Source of the DNA: Sepioteuthis lessoniana
Taxonomy: Eukaryota > Mollusca > Cephalopoda > Myopsida > Loliginidae
Length of the DNA: 64,000 nucleotides
Assembly (NCBI GenBank): GCA_963585895.1
Contig: OY757939.1
Location: 30,585,809-30,649,808 of the forward strand
Reading direction: 5' to 3'
The translations under genes were made by a program, and so were the position numbers. Of the stretch, positions 21,083-32,349 are shown one piece after another. How positions within the stretch are numbered: position 1 is the first letter of the stretch; each line of letters opens with the position of its first letter. Below the pieces are notes generated by a model. The model was not told the DNA's origin. It saw nothing but the letters and a program-made list of their open reading frames with translations, and did not search any database.

Positions 21083-21797
21083 GGTCAGAATAATTCAGCC
21101 CAGCCGGAAAAAGTCGACACGATGATATGAGGTTAAAGTTGGTATGGATTATGCCTTCCGGCTGTGCCTAACAAGGGATGGCTTCAAAGCCATCCCTGAA
21201 ACTCTGATTTGCGGGGATCGGCAGATGATGGTGATGGTGGAGGGAAGACGCCCCAGGTGCTGGGGGTGTAAACAGGTCGGACATATCGCAAAGTTTTGCC
21301 CCCAGCGACCTGAAAATAAGGAAAAGGCGTCAACAACAACAAAAGACGCGGCGGCCTCCACCATCACCAAAGAAGCAGAGGCCAAGGGCCCGGGTCAGGT
21401 CCAGCCCAAAAACAACGAGGAGGGCTGGACTGAAGTGACCAAGAAGAGGAGGAGATCCCCTAAACAAGGGGGGGAAAAGTCCAATTACATCCCCTCCTCA
21501 AAAACAAACCAAGGCCCCAACACAAGCAGCAGCAGCAGCAGCAACAACAACAACAGAACCACCGGCAGCAGCAGTTACAACAACAACAACAACAACAGAA
21601 ACACCGGCAGAAGCAACAACAACAACAGAACCACCAGCAACAGCAGTTGCAAAAACAACAACAACAGAAACATCGGCAGCAGCAGCAACATCCAAAACAA
21701 GAGAATCATCGACAGCAACGCCAAAAAAAACCCCAACAAACCAAAGGAAACCAGCAACCCCCAAGACACCAGCAGCTCCATCACCCAAAAAGACTAA
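21083..21797 (+). pseudogene. LINE-2 ORF1, zinc-knuckle part with Ser/Asn repeats
   Basis: The frame is open after a TGA at 21123-21125. Homology to LINE-1 continues upstream of that stop. Residues from ATG 21144 include VMVEGRRPRCWGCKQVGHIA, a C-x2-C-x4-H-x4-C knuckle, followed by a Lys-rich linker and EEGWTEVTKKRRRSPKQ. From about 21520 to 21700 the protein is runs of Ser and Asn with RTTG/RNTG punctuations, encoded by imperfect (AGC)n/(AAC)n. A stop at 21797 ends the frame. The true ORF1 probably continued in another frame to 22735. Confidence 0.75.
21526..21680. repeat. Imperfect (AGC)n/(AAC)n trinucleotide tract in ORF1
   Basis: Blocks of AGC and AAC interrupted by ACCGGCAG-like units encode Ser/Asn runs. 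Other frames give Gln-rich or Val/Ala-rich strings that are only shadows of this tract. Confidence 0.85.
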
Positions 21798-21822
21798 AAA
21801 GAAAGCCAAAACGGTTGAAGAG

Positions 21823-22735
21823 ATGGAGACAACGACAAACCTAAAGACGAGAAGGGACAGTGGAGAGGGGGCAGCAAAGAAAATGTGCCCAGAAAAAACG
21901 CATCCTGAGGCAGGCCCCTCCTCTCAACCATCGCCACCAGTACTTTCACCACTACCTCCACTACCCTCACCAACATTCCCACCTCCAAAAATAACATTAC
22001 AATCTCCTCCCCAACAAATCGACCCTCTTTCTCCCCAACATGAACTTTTTTTCAAAAAACATCACCGCCCTTACAAAATCCCCCTCCCTAGATCTCAGTC
22101 TGCCGAAAGGACACAACCCTCGGGCCTAGCCCGAACCCCATCCCTTCCCTCACTCAGTCCTACAAGAACTATTCCCGGCCATTATTTCCCCAAAAAGAAA
22201 AACCAACCCTCCTGCTGAGAAAAAGAAACCCAACTACCATGACAAAGAACTAACAATCGGACAAATACAGCGGGCAGCGGCTTTGTGCTCTGCGGAGCTG
22301 GAGGCAGTTGGGGACTTCCACCTCCGGAAGGCACTAAAGCCGTTGGCCAGCTTAGAAAAAATCCAAAACCTCAAAGTTTCAAATCCCACGAATTTCAGGA
22401 GTGCAGCCATGGTGACCACTTTTGTCCGGTCAGCTGGCGACCGTACCAAGGGCGTATGGAAGTTCTTGAGTATGGTCTGTCAGACTGATACGGGCATAAA
22501 GCTGGCGGAGTTGGAGCTCTCCTCCCTAAAAAAATGTATTACATATTGTTGGGGTAGGGTCCCTATTTTAGTTCACCCGTCTCTTTATAGGGCCATAAAG
22601 CTGAAGTTCCCAATAGATGTCGGCGGAATCACCAGGGACAACCGAGTGACGACTGAACTCGGTACCGGTTCCCTGCGTCAGGCTGTCGGCATCCTCACGC
22701 CCAAGGATTTCCGGCCCGTAGTCGACGATGAGTAA
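21823..22735 (+). pseudogene. LINE-2 ORF1 C-terminal region
   Basis: The stretch 21823-22218 encodes a Pro/Ser-rich linker. Frame 22283-22735 carries the conserved ORF1 end: MVTTFVRSAGDRTKGVWKFL, WGRVPILVHPSLYRAIKLKF, TTELGTGSLRQAVGILTPKD. It ends at TAA (22733-22735), which overlaps the ORF2 start (ATGAGTAA). At least two frame changes separate it from the zinc-knuckle part. Confidence 0.75.
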
Positions 22736-23447
22736 GGTATTGATGGCTTTAAACGTTGCCAGTTTGAATGTGAGGGGACTGAGGGATTCAAGCAAGTGTG
22801 CGCGCTTGCTTGGTGAACTCAAGAACCTCTGCGTAGATGTTACTGCAGTGCAGGAGACCCACTTCACTTGCGATGCTGACTGTCGGGTGCTGGAAAACGA
22901 TTTTAACGTTTTCTCAGCATACCGCAGCAACTTCAGCGCTGGGGTCTCCTTGCTAGTTGGACGCAGCCTTGATGCTGATGTTGACGTTGTTTTTGCAGGT
23001 GACGGGGGCCGGCTGGTTGTGGCCGATGTTGCCGTGAAAAGTTTCAAGTTCCGTCTGGTTGCGGTTTATGCGTCCAATACCGCTGTGGAGAGGGTTTCCT
23101 TTTTTCGTCGGTTGGCGCCGTTCCTGGACGATACGAAGCGGCTAGTCTTAATGGGTGATTGGAATGCGATCCTTGATCCCAAGATAGATAAGGTCGGGCG
23201 GGGAGCTAGGAGTGCGGGAAGGTGTGAGAGAAGCCTTGTCGGCTTCGTGACTCGTCACGGTCTTGTCGACAGGTTTCGCCTTGATCACCCAAGGCGGGAG
23301 ATGTGGACGTGGCTAGAAAGGTCGCCCTCTGCCAAAGTAGGTTCCTACTTGGACAAAGTGTTAGTTAGACGAGCTGACATTGATTTTGTTAGTTGTCCCA
23401 CGTTCCACTTGATAGCGTGGACTGACCATAAACTTGCGGTTAGTTAA
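22728..23447 (+). pseudogene. LINE-2 ORF2 endonuclease domain (APE type)
   Basis: ATG at 22728 lies within ATGAGTAA, overlapping the ORF1 stop. The overlap suggests termination-reinitiation as the way ORF2 is translated (inference). Motifs in order: LNVASLNVRGL, AVQETHF, RLVAVYASN, LVLMGDWNAILDP, MWTWLE, SYLDKVLV and WTDHKLAV. All the expected metal and catalytic positions are present, so this domain may be chemically intact. A frameshift follows at about 23440, since the next part (RPSLAGYWKFNTSLLE) is in another frame. Confidence 0.88.
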
Positions 23448-24095
23448 TAGACCTAGTCTAGCCGGCTACTGGAAGTTCAATACCTCCTTACTGGAGATAC
23501 GGGACTTCCGGGACCGGCTGGAATCCCTAGTTCAGCGGGCGTTAGTGGGGGCGGTTACCGGGAATAGGTGGTGGGTTTCCCTCAAATATAGGATTAGAGA
23601 CTTCGCCACCAAATACGGTCAACAGCTCAAACTAGATAAGGCCAAGGAGGCGAAGTCTATAGACGATAGACTTTCCCGGGCAGTGGCTGGGGGGACTCCC
23701 TAGGTGTAGAACTAGCTAGGAGGGACCTTGAGCGTGAGAATAGCGAGCGCTACAAGGGATACGTAGTTAGATCTAGGTTAAATAGAGTTCGCTACGAAGC
23801 TGTGACATCGAACGCGACTGCGCGTGAAGAAGAAGTGCGAAGGTTCCCCGATCGGTACATCGCGTCTGTCAAGACCGCGGACGGGCGACTGCTGCACTCG
23901 AGTCGTGAGATGCGTGATGCCTTTCGGGCGCACTTTCGGGATCGCTTTGCCCGCTGCCCTGATCTCCCGCTCCGGGAGTTTCGTAGCTATCTTGCCGACT
24001 TCCCCCGCCTTAGGGCGGCTGAAGCGGCTAGCTGCGAGGGTGTGGTTACTGAATGCGAAGTCCGTGATGCGTTGAAGCAGGTTGGCCGGGACTAG
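23434..24095 (+). pseudogene. LINE-2 ORF2 linker between endonuclease and RT
   Basis: Two frames (23434-23703 and 23802-24095) carry GYWKFNTSLLEIRDFRDRLE, GNRWWVSLKYRIRDFATKYG, then EEEVRRFPDRYIASVKTADG and YLADFPRLRAAEAASCEG. Each block has a counterpart in LINE-1 (GNRWWANLNDSIRSFAADYG, TYLADFPRLSATEAAGCEG). Stops and frame changes lie near 23700-23800. At about 24086 a deletion of roughly 14 nt removes the LDKS of the RT entry motif. Confidence 0.8.
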
Positions 24096-24100
24096 ATGGT

Positions 24101-25390
24101 TTGCCCTACGAAGTGTACTTGAGGATGTCGCACATGTTTGTTCCTATTCTGACGGATGTGTTCAACCATTGGTTCGCCCAGGGAGCCATCCCTGGTAGCG
24201 TTACCAAGGGCGTGATGACATTGCTGAAGAAAGGTGGCAGGCATGTTGGGGAGGGTTTAGATGACTACAGGCCGATAACTCTGCTTAACACAGAGTAAAA
24301 GATTTTGGCCCGGGTCTTGGCGAATCGTTTACAGCTTGTCATCAGTGATCTGATCGGCCCTGAACAGACCTTTGCTGTGAAGGGAAGATCGATCCAGGAC
24401 AATCTGCACTTGATTCGCGAGGTCCTAGAGGGGATAAAAGACGACACAAAAGCCACGCTGATCAGTTTAGATCAGTCCAAGGCCTTCGATAGGGTGGACC
24501 ATCGGTTCTTGGCGTCTGTTTTGGAGACTGCCGGATTCCAACCGGAGTTCCGCAGATGGATTAGCATGATGTACCACAACCCTCAGGCAGTGGTGCAGGT
24601 GAACGGAAGGTGTTCGAGGGTATTCGCGATCGAGCGTTCGGTCCGGCAGGGCTGCCCCCTGTCTCCTCTACTCTATGTCCTCACGTTGGAGCCCCTCCTG
24701 TGCAGGCTTAGGGATGGGAAGACAGGTCCGTCCCTGCGCGGTATACCTTTTGCCAGCAGCCTTGCTGCAAGGGTTTCCGCGTTCGCTGATGACGTCACAG
24801 TCTTTGTGTCCCGCCGTCTGGATATAAAGGCTGTGAAAGAGGCGGTTGTCGAGTACGAGCGGATCGCAGGAGCCAAGGTCAATTTTGACAAAAGCAAAGG
24901 TTTGCGGCTTGGTGCTTGGAGGGGTAGCAATACTCTTCCAGGGCCCTTCCGCTGGAGTGACGGACCCATCCGCATCCTCGGGGTGTGGTTCGGGCCCGAC
25001 CTCCAACTGGAGCGAAATTGGTCGGAAGTACAAGCTAAGGTGAATGCTCAGGTGGGAATCTGGCTTTCAAGGAGGTTGTCCTTAAAGGGCAGGGCGGAGG
25101 CGTGCGCCACGTACGTCTTCCCTCTGATCCTTTACCGATTGGCTGTACTTCCTCTGCCTAAGGCACGTCGGTTGGCACTGCAACAATCCCTCTCCAGATT
25201 GCTCTGGGGAGGTGCAAGGCCGATGGTCCGTAGGCAGGTCTGTATCCAACGTACACGCAACGGGGGTCTGGGTATGCCTGATCTGGAGAGCCACTGGCTT
25301 GCTGAAAGACTTGCATACCTCGGCCGGTCCAGTGTGGAGACGAAAGGCGAGTCGGACTTTTCCTCGCCTCAAGTCAGACCCAAAGGCTGA
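24101..25390 (+). pseudogene. LINE-2 ORF2 reverse transcriptase
   Basis: One frame with a single TAA (24296-24298) at LLNTE-stop-KILARVLANRLQ. RT motifs: GLDDYRPITLLNTE, GPEQTFAVKGRSIQDNL, ATLISLDQSKAFDRVDH (motif A), SVRQGCPLSPLLYV (B), VSAFADDVTVFV (C, FADD) and VNFDKSKGLRLGAW (D), then ILGVWFGPDLQLERNW. Both catalytic aspartate motifs remain. The frame shifts near 25340 into the C-terminal part. It would need few repairs relative to LINE-1, so LINE-2 is the younger-looking of the pair. No function is claimed. Confidence 0.9.
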
Positions 25391-26186
25391 AGGTCGACGT
25401 AAGCCTTTGGGCGAAACACTGTTTGTCCGCGAGTGCCGAAAGGCCCTTCGTAACCTTCTTGGGTCCAGTGACCTTTCACGGCCTTGGAAAGAGCTATATC
25501 GGGAGTTAGTGGTGGGCTCCGCTTCTGATTCTCTTAGCGAGCGGCGAGGCTGGACGGCGGAGGAGATCCGCTCTCACTGGAATTGGGCGCCAGAATCGAG
25601 CTTCTTGAACAACCCCGAGTTCTCGCTCACCTGGCGACTTGTACGGAATGCGTTACCCCTTCTCGGCTTGAACTACAGAGCGGGCATAGCAGACATGCCT
25701 GATTGTCCTCGTTGCGGCAGTGGATTAGAAGAGACGGCTGAGCACGCCTTCTACTATTGCGAGCGAGTTCGCCCGTTTTGGGATCACGTCGGGGAGTGGA
25801 CGGCTCGCATCGAACCCCAGCAGCTCGTGCTGCTCGACGTTGGTTACGTCGTGGACAACGTTCTTCCTCCGTTTCAGGGTGAGAAGCGTGTGGTGTTTCT
25901 CGCGATCCTGGCTGTAGCTCGAATGGTGATTTGGATTACGCGAAAGAAGGGATTGTATGACGATGCAAACTTTTCTCATCGCGATCTGGTTTTGTATTTT
26001 CGGCATCAGCTGAGGGTCAAAATCAGATGCGACAGAAAACGCTTGGATCGCATAACATTCAACAGAAGGTGGGTGAATGCAGCGAGCCTGGTCGTACGAA
26101 AGGGGGCAACGTTGGAGTCATCCTTCCCTCCTCTGCCCGCCCATGGCGTCTACGGTACGGGTCCTTCGGGACCCCACCCCCGGTAA
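25340..26186 (+). pseudogene. LINE-2 ORF2 C-terminal region with cysteine finger
   Basis: The frame, open back to 25212, takes over the homologous reading at about 25340. It shows FVRECRKALRNLLGSSDLSR, HWNWAPESSFLNNPEFSLTW and DCPRCGSGLEETAEHAFYYC (C-x2-C-x8-H-x4-C), then VFLAILAVARMVIWITRKKG and LYFRHQLRVKIRCDRKRLDR. It ends at a stop at 26184-26186. The end resembles LINE-1 through KIRSERKRL. This is the usual post-RT finger of APE-type LINEs. Confidence 0.85.
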
Positions 26187-26850
26187 GTAGGCAATGTTTT
26201 TTCCCTGGTAACCTAGTTAGCAGTATGTTGTCAGTCATTGTCCCCGTCATCTAGTCATTAGTATTCAAGATCTTCCCCATCCCCATTATTTTTCTACCTC
26301 TAGCCGTATCCCAGTCCGCTTTCACTGAAGATCTTGAACATTCACATGTATAAAATCATATTACCGGCTTGTATCGACCCATACCGCGCCCAACCCTTTA
26401 TTTCTTTTCTCCCCTATTGATTAGGATCCCAGCCCCACCTAGGGCAGGTCCGATTTGTTTCCGGATCTTTCGCCCCGGAAAACAGTCGGCCTCCAATTTT
26501 ATAGACGGGGGGATGGGAGGGCAACCAAACGGGGGATTTTTCCTTGTTTTTGTATATATTTAGGGGTTTTTCTCCCATCCCCATCATATAAATTCATTTG
26601 TAAATAAAATCATGCATCACTTCCGGGGTTTTAAGTAGGTCTTTCTTCATAGAGCAAATGTGGTATTTTGGTGGTAGCAGCGCGCATGGTGACGGATGAA
26701 TGACTATATATTGTATTGTTGAATGGGTCGGCGAATGTGGCTAGCTAGGTCCCCTTAGTAAAAACATAGTTAATGCAAGACTGCACCCTTCCCTTTCCCC
26801 CCAAAACTCAAGGCCTTGTGCCTTCCTGTAAATTAACAGGAAATAAATTA
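26187..26850 (+). other. 3'UTR of LINE-2
   Basis: Non-coding, with C-rich and G-rich blocks, two AATAAA-like motifs (near 26603 and 26842) and an end resembling that of LINE-1. There is no long poly(A). Confidence 0.6.
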
Positions 26851-28980
26851 TTTATTTTTTCTTTGCTTTGGTTGAGGCACGAGCGTAGCACGTCGCGATC
26901 ACGGAGGCGGCTTGGCTTGGAGCTGATATGATGCAGAAATAACCCGAAATCGGCAATGAAGACAGCGCATCACTGAAGACCTCCCTGATGCATTTAAGAT
27001 GTATGATTGAAATTGTATATATATATATATATATATATATGAATTTTCTAATCCTCCAAAAAAGAACAGCTGTTTGTCCCACAAAATTTTCATCAGATGA
27101 TGACTCTAGAGTCAGTCATAATTACAGAGGCAAAGATATTTAATTAAAAAAGTCAATCATTTATCATATGCTTTGTATTTTGTTCGAATCTTGATCAAGT
27201 GATCATTAATTTACTATATACCTCATGTATAGGTCAACTATTAGTTTTTGACCAACTATCGTTCAGTTATAACATAGCCTGTGTATAGTTTAGTCTACAT
27301 GGCTCTTTCCTTGTGCCAAACTAAGTCAAACTTCATGAACATCTATTTCTAAAATCGAAACTTTTTGGGTGTGTTTTCTCTTATCAAAACCAATCCCACA
27401 TTCACTCCTTACAAAGCTATAAGTTATCTTCAGTTTAAGAAAACGAGGCACATCGTATCTAGGTGTGTCTGAACCCTAGAAGAATAAAAACGGATGCAAG
27501 GTGGAAAGGCTTTCTTTTACCATTCCTGTCCTATAAATTATTTCTTACCTCTTTCATTGAGCGCTGACTGTCGATGAAACTTTTTCCGATTATATTCACT
27601 CATTTATAACCTTTCAACTTTAACATTTCTCACAAATTCAGAAAAAAATAAGCCCATAACCATTGTTGTAAGAAAAAATGTGCCTCTTAATTTTCCCCCT
27701 TGTCTAGAAATCTGATGCTTCTATTTTGTATTGCTTATTAACCCGTTCTAGATATTAGATAAATGAATGGTTAATTCTTTTTCCTGTAAAAAATTTTATT
27801 CAAACTAAATATCTTTGTGTCCCTTCCACCCACTGCAAAAAAAAAAAAAAAAAGAATCTGCAGATTTCATCTGTAAAGAGGCACTATAATTTTATAAATG
27901 CTTAACACCTTTGCAAGATTGGATATGATTCAATCTTCTTTCCATTTTGTGGGGAGGGGTAATCTCTGATGAAACGGAGTTAGTCAGATGAAGATTTAAC
28001 GAAAGGGCAAATTGTGGTCCGCCCTGTTACATTAAGAAGAAAGGAAATACAGGAATGAGGACGAGAATATTGATGAGTTTCAAGAAGTTTAATGACTGTC
28101 AGAAAGATAGCCTTTGTGCTGTGAGTTCGTACATGGAAAAAAATAGTTGCAAATGATAGAGCCGGAATTAAACATCTAACCTTGAAGTTTCGAGGACCAG
28201 TGGGTTTAGGAGGAATGAATAAATGATGAAAGAATGAACTCCTAAAGGAACACTGGCCCAAAAGTTGAATGTGCTCATCTCATGTTGTGATGGTCAGTTA
28301 CTGCTGCTGGAGTATGTCAAGAAGAGTTAGTGAAGAAGAGAGTCGGTCTGTCCTGCTCGAAAAAATGTGAGGAAGAGAGAACGAGGGAGCGACACACAGC
28401 CTTTTATATTATCCGGGGAGGTCACCCGGGTAGAATGGCATCAGTCATTCTCATTGGACGAAATATATGAATTCGAAACCCCAACGGCAAAATGATTCCC
28501 GCACTAAATAATAATTTGAAATTCTTTCTTTCTGCTACAAAGAAAAAAAGACCCATACTTACGGTCCATCACTTATATACAAATAAACACCCATGTATGT
28601 ACGTAAAGGCAAATTTTTTATCCTCCTTACTTCGGCCAACTATAGACCCATTTATTTTATAGACTTTACTAACATGTGAACACACGGGGCGAACAATCCT
28701 ATTTTCATTCAACTGGCCATAACTGTATTTTCTACAAAGGCCGCTCGTACATAACATGAACTTTGTATTTCTAATTATTTTTGTCTTGTTTGTTATGATT
28801 ATTAAATTGTTTGTTTCTTAATGTTCGTTGTTGTCATATTCCATTTGTTTACGTGCTTGAAAAATGTGTGAAGTATTTGTGGGAATTAAACCTAAAAGTA
28901 ATACCCGTAAAATACGGACGGCAACTCACTCACACCCACTCACTATAGTTCTACTGGAAGAAAAATGAGTTCTGGTCGTC
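26851..28980. other. Intergenic DNA with (TA)n and A-run
   Basis: A (TA)n lies at 27017-27040 and an A-run at 27837-27853. Minus-strand frames at 26852-27082 and 27980-28261 show nothing recognisable. A weak tRNA-like stretch at about 28415-28485 (AGAATGGCATCAG and GAATTCGAAACCC) may be a SINE head but is too poor to call. Confidence 0.5.
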
Positions 28981-28984
28981 TAAA

Positions 28985-29766
28985 AACTGGCACCAACAGA
29001 TAACCAATGAATAAAATTTGCTGTTGTCAGAAGCAAAAAGAGAAACCAGTCAAACTTGACTAAAGAGTTCAAAACTAGTGATGGGAAGATGCTGTCTCGA
29101 AAATCGTTCACAAGATGACTCAAAGAAAATGGAATTATGTTAAAAACATCTGCTAAGAAGCTTTTGTTATCAGAAATGAATATCAAGGACGGATTTCATT
29201 TTGTAGTAGAATATAGTAATTTTAATACAAAGTCGTTTGAAAGCATATGATCAGATGAGTCAAGATTTTGCCTTTACAGTGATTTTCCGGTACGTTGTCT
29301 TAAAAGATAAAGTGAAAAATTATAGCCAGAATGTCTGAAAACGATTAAACAGGGAAATGGTGAAATAATAGTATGGATGAAATTTCTTGTCTTCTGGAGT
29401 TAGTGACAAGCATATCAAAGCTAAAGAATACATCAATTTTCATAAGAAAGGATTTCTACCATTTATTGTTCTCTTCGGTAAATCGGGTAGATATCATTTT
29501 CCAACATAACACTCATCTGTATACTGATAAATTGACAAAAACGTGGCTTTCTGAAAATGTTATGGCCGAGACAAAGTGCAAACTTAAATCCAGTTGATAA
29601 TATTTGGAGTATACTAAAACGAAAGTTGTTTAGTAAGATTTTTTTTTCTAATGAAGATACGATGTGGAAAGTAATTAAGAATGTGTGGGAAAACATTTCT
29701 TTGGAATACTGTAAGAAACTGACGAACAACATGTCTGAAAGCATTGCTTTGCAAAAAATATCATGA
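28985..29766 (+). pseudogene. Tc1/mariner-like transposase fossil
   Basis: Broken frames read in order WSDESRFCLYSD (catalytic D of the W-x-DE-S motif), VIIFQHNTHLYTDKLTKTW (QHDNA-PxH counterpart), then WPRQSANLNPVDNIWSILKR (the SPDLNPIEN-W motif) and VWENISLEYCKKLTNNMSES. The order and spacing match Tc1-family DDE/D transposases. Many stops and frame changes make it long dead. Clear terminal inverted repeats were not found. Confidence 0.8.
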
Positions 29767-30420
29767 TAAAGCCATCCCATTATTAAAAAGGACTTACCAT
29801 GTCTACAAATCAAATGTCTTGGGTTTTTTGTTTTGTTTTGTTTTGTTTTTTATTTGTTTGTTTGTTTATTTTTTACTCATATTTATTTGCTTAATTGCAT
29901 ATCAACACCTTATCGGATATTAACAGTCGAAGTTTGATTTATAATTGCTTAATTGTTTTAACTTTTTCAATGTTTCATTGTATTTTCTTTTAAGTGCGTT
30001 TTTTTTATTTCATTTTGTCTATGATTTTTTGTTTGCATAGTCATATGTTATGAAATATTCCTGTTTAATTTATGCACAGAGATGTAGTGTCAAGTTTTCC
30101 TATCAAATACAAATTTATACACAAGTTTATTTCAAAGTAACTATTCCTATTTAGAAATAATAATTTCAAGTATTCCTACAGCAATAATTTGTAAGCGGTT
30201 ATATGGTTTCAGGTAACTAACATCGATAAATAATTATTTCTACTAAAGTAAATACAAATAATTTGTGTATAACGAAATGGCCTCAAACATTCCTATTTAA
30301 TAATAAATTGTACACAAACAGTTTTAATTTTTAGCTGATCAATTTGACTCATAGATGTTAAAAGTATTAACTCTTATATCAACTCTTCTTCAAAATATTT
30401 AACTCGGGGTAGTCCTTATA
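29767..30420. repeat. AT-rich DNA with dispersed ~50-bp repeat (unit Z, reverse)
   Basis: 29820-30080 is T-rich with (TTTTG)n. 30085-30330 holds four or five diverged units such as CAAATACAAATTTATACACA, TTTCAAGTATTCCTA and AAATAATTTGTGTATAACG. These are the reverse complement of arrays at 35.6 and 46.4 kb. Confidence 0.55.
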
Positions 30421-30579
30421 AGGTCTTGGCTAACGTGCTGGATTGCAACATTGGGAAAGGCATGAATCTGCTTATCCTCCTCAGCTATGGGTTAAGTGAT
30501 ACCACTTTTACAACGATTGCTTTGACATTAAATAACCCAAAAGGTTGATAGGTCATTACACAAAGAAACCGAAACCAAT
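30420..30579 (+). mobile_element. SINE-A copy, head degenerate
   Basis: Core ACATTGGGAAAGGCATGAATC and TTATCCTCCTCAGCTATGGG, then tail A (TTGACATTAAATAACCCAAA, AAAGAAACCGAAACCAAT). Confidence 0.75.
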
Positions 30580-32150
30580 GACCTGACTCATTTTTTTTCA
30601 TCCTCAGTCGGCACGAAAGAAATCTGATTCTTATCGATAAGACGTTTATCTCTCTGAACGACGAGTCTATTTGTAATGACAGACATGTTTTAACAAAGTT
30701 ATACAACCCAAACTTGAAAATGATAAGGCAGAATAGATTCGTCCGCTAGAAAACAACTGAAAATGCAGAACAAAAGGAAATAAAGACATGGAATGTTAAT
30801 ACCCAGTGAATTAAAAGATTTAGAGAAACGAAGAAGAGTGAGGATAGTTCATTGATAAAACTATGTTCCATTATTTCATTAAGAACATACCTTCTGGCGA
30901 TAAAACAGCTTCATCATATTTGATAAGATTAGTTTAGTTTGGCATAAGGTTGTGTAGGAAGATTGAATTGTGTCAGTCTTCTTATGGATGTCGATCAGCA
31001 TTCAAAATGTTAGCGTTTGATATTTATTAATCTGAAGTATATACATCATAAAACCAAATGGCGAAATGATGCTGGGTTTGAAGATTGTGTTGCATCACCC
31101 TTCTAACATATAGTTATTGGATAATTATTTCTCGATTGTGGGGCGGTTTTCGAAGCAAATAAATATTTATTTTTTAAATCCAGGGTTTTTTTCTTATCCT
31201 CCATCAGTTTCCTTCACTACAAGGTTAGAGAGCCCAATCTGCCCTATTTATAAAGATAAAATTCGTGTCTTCCAAGTAGAATCTCTCAACCAACGTTTTT
31301 ACCTTCTAAGCCACTGTCTTGTCGAACAAATAAGAAGTACACCCTGTCAGCTCGGTCTGTAGAATACGCCGACTACACCTCTACTCGTGGCTAAGACTCC
31401 TCTCCCAATGATACGACCTGTTGGCCATGGGTGGCAACCTGCAATGCTAGAGGACGAGATCCTTGTGGCTAAGCAGTCCTTGACCGGCAACTGAAGTAGT
31501 CACGTGACCTGCAACACTCCTCTGTGCTTCTTCCTAGGCTAGACAAGCGGTCGGAGCTGGTCAACCCGATCACTCAGCTGGTTATGTCAATCCCTAGCAC
31601 TTATAGGATTGTCCCGACTGTATTCCTCACATTGATATTACCCAACCCTATTTTATTTTAAAGGTGCAAGAAGACGGTGGGTGAGAGTCAATTGCACTGA
31701 GATAGCGATACTTGGGACCATTCAAACTTAGTGTAAACAATGATTCATATCAAATAGAATTATTAGTATTAGATAGCAATACTTGAAACCATTTAACAGT
31801 GAGCAAACGAATGAGATCTAACTCGTTTAAAAACAAAGTGACCTACAAACTATTCGCTTATCAATCAATGTGTGTGTGTGTGTGTGTGTGCGTGTGTGCG
31901 TATGTTATATATAAACAGGATTTGGCGTTAAATAACCCCCAAAGCTTGATATGACATTAAACCAAATAACCAAACAAATCAGAAGCTATGGTTGAGAACT
32001 TTAAACTGTTTGCCATTTAGTCTGCCTTTTCAATGAGGAAGCATAATATGGGAGCCGCTAATTACAAAATATTAATCTAAATTTCTGAGATAAAGAATAA
32101 AAGCGTTCAGTGCTTCTTGGTTGAGTCTATCTTGTGAGTTGTAGTTGAGG
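30580..32150. other. Intergenic DNA, SINE-A tail and unit Z scraps
   Basis: 31700-31850 has unit Z-like text (TACTTGAAACCATTTAACAG). A (TG)n lies at 31868-31890. A SINE-A tail (GGCGTTAAATAACCCCCAAAG to AACCAAACAAATC) lies at 31908-31979. No gene is recognised; the frame at 31117-31362 has no motif. Confidence 0.5.
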
Positions 32151-32284
32151 AGAGGTGATAGATTCATGCCTTTCTCAGGGATCATTAGCGCAAGGTGAAA
32201 ATCTAGCAACTCTACTCAGGATTTGAACTCGGACGGCCCGGCCCATTTCTAACGACAATAAATACTATACCATTCGCACCTCCA
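32150..32284 (-). mobile_element. SINE-B 5' part
   Basis: On the minus strand: GGAGGTGCGAATGGTATAGT (A-box region), GAGTTCAAATCCTGAGTAGA (B box) and GAGAAAGGCATGAATC core. It is truncated in the core. Confidence 0.75.
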
Positions 32285-32349
32285 TCAAGTAAACATTGTT
32301 TGGACAAAATTTTATCATAGAGATAAATATACGTTAACAGTAAGAAACA

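Larger units (their letters stand above)
21083..26850 (+). mobile_element. LINE-2: related two-ORF LINE, 5' truncated and defective
   Basis: ORF1 (from about 21083) lacks the N-terminal half seen in LINE-1. ORF2 is complete in domain order (endonuclease, RT, C-terminal finger) but broken by several frameshifts and stops. The 3'UTR runs to an AATAAATTATTTATT near 26840. The protein is clearly the same family as LINE-1 but diverged (roughly half the residues identical by eye), so the two are separate insertions, not a duplication. The 5' end abuts the leader of LINE-1 within a few bases. Confidence 0.8.

Noticed and set aside
21498..21809. Val/Ala-rich and Leu-rich minus frames
   Set aside because: Shadows of the AGC/AAC repeat that codes Ser/Asn runs in LINE-2 ORF1.
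28415..28485. tRNA-like stretch with A- and B-box-like text
   Set aside because: Too degenerate to fold or to assign to a SINE family.
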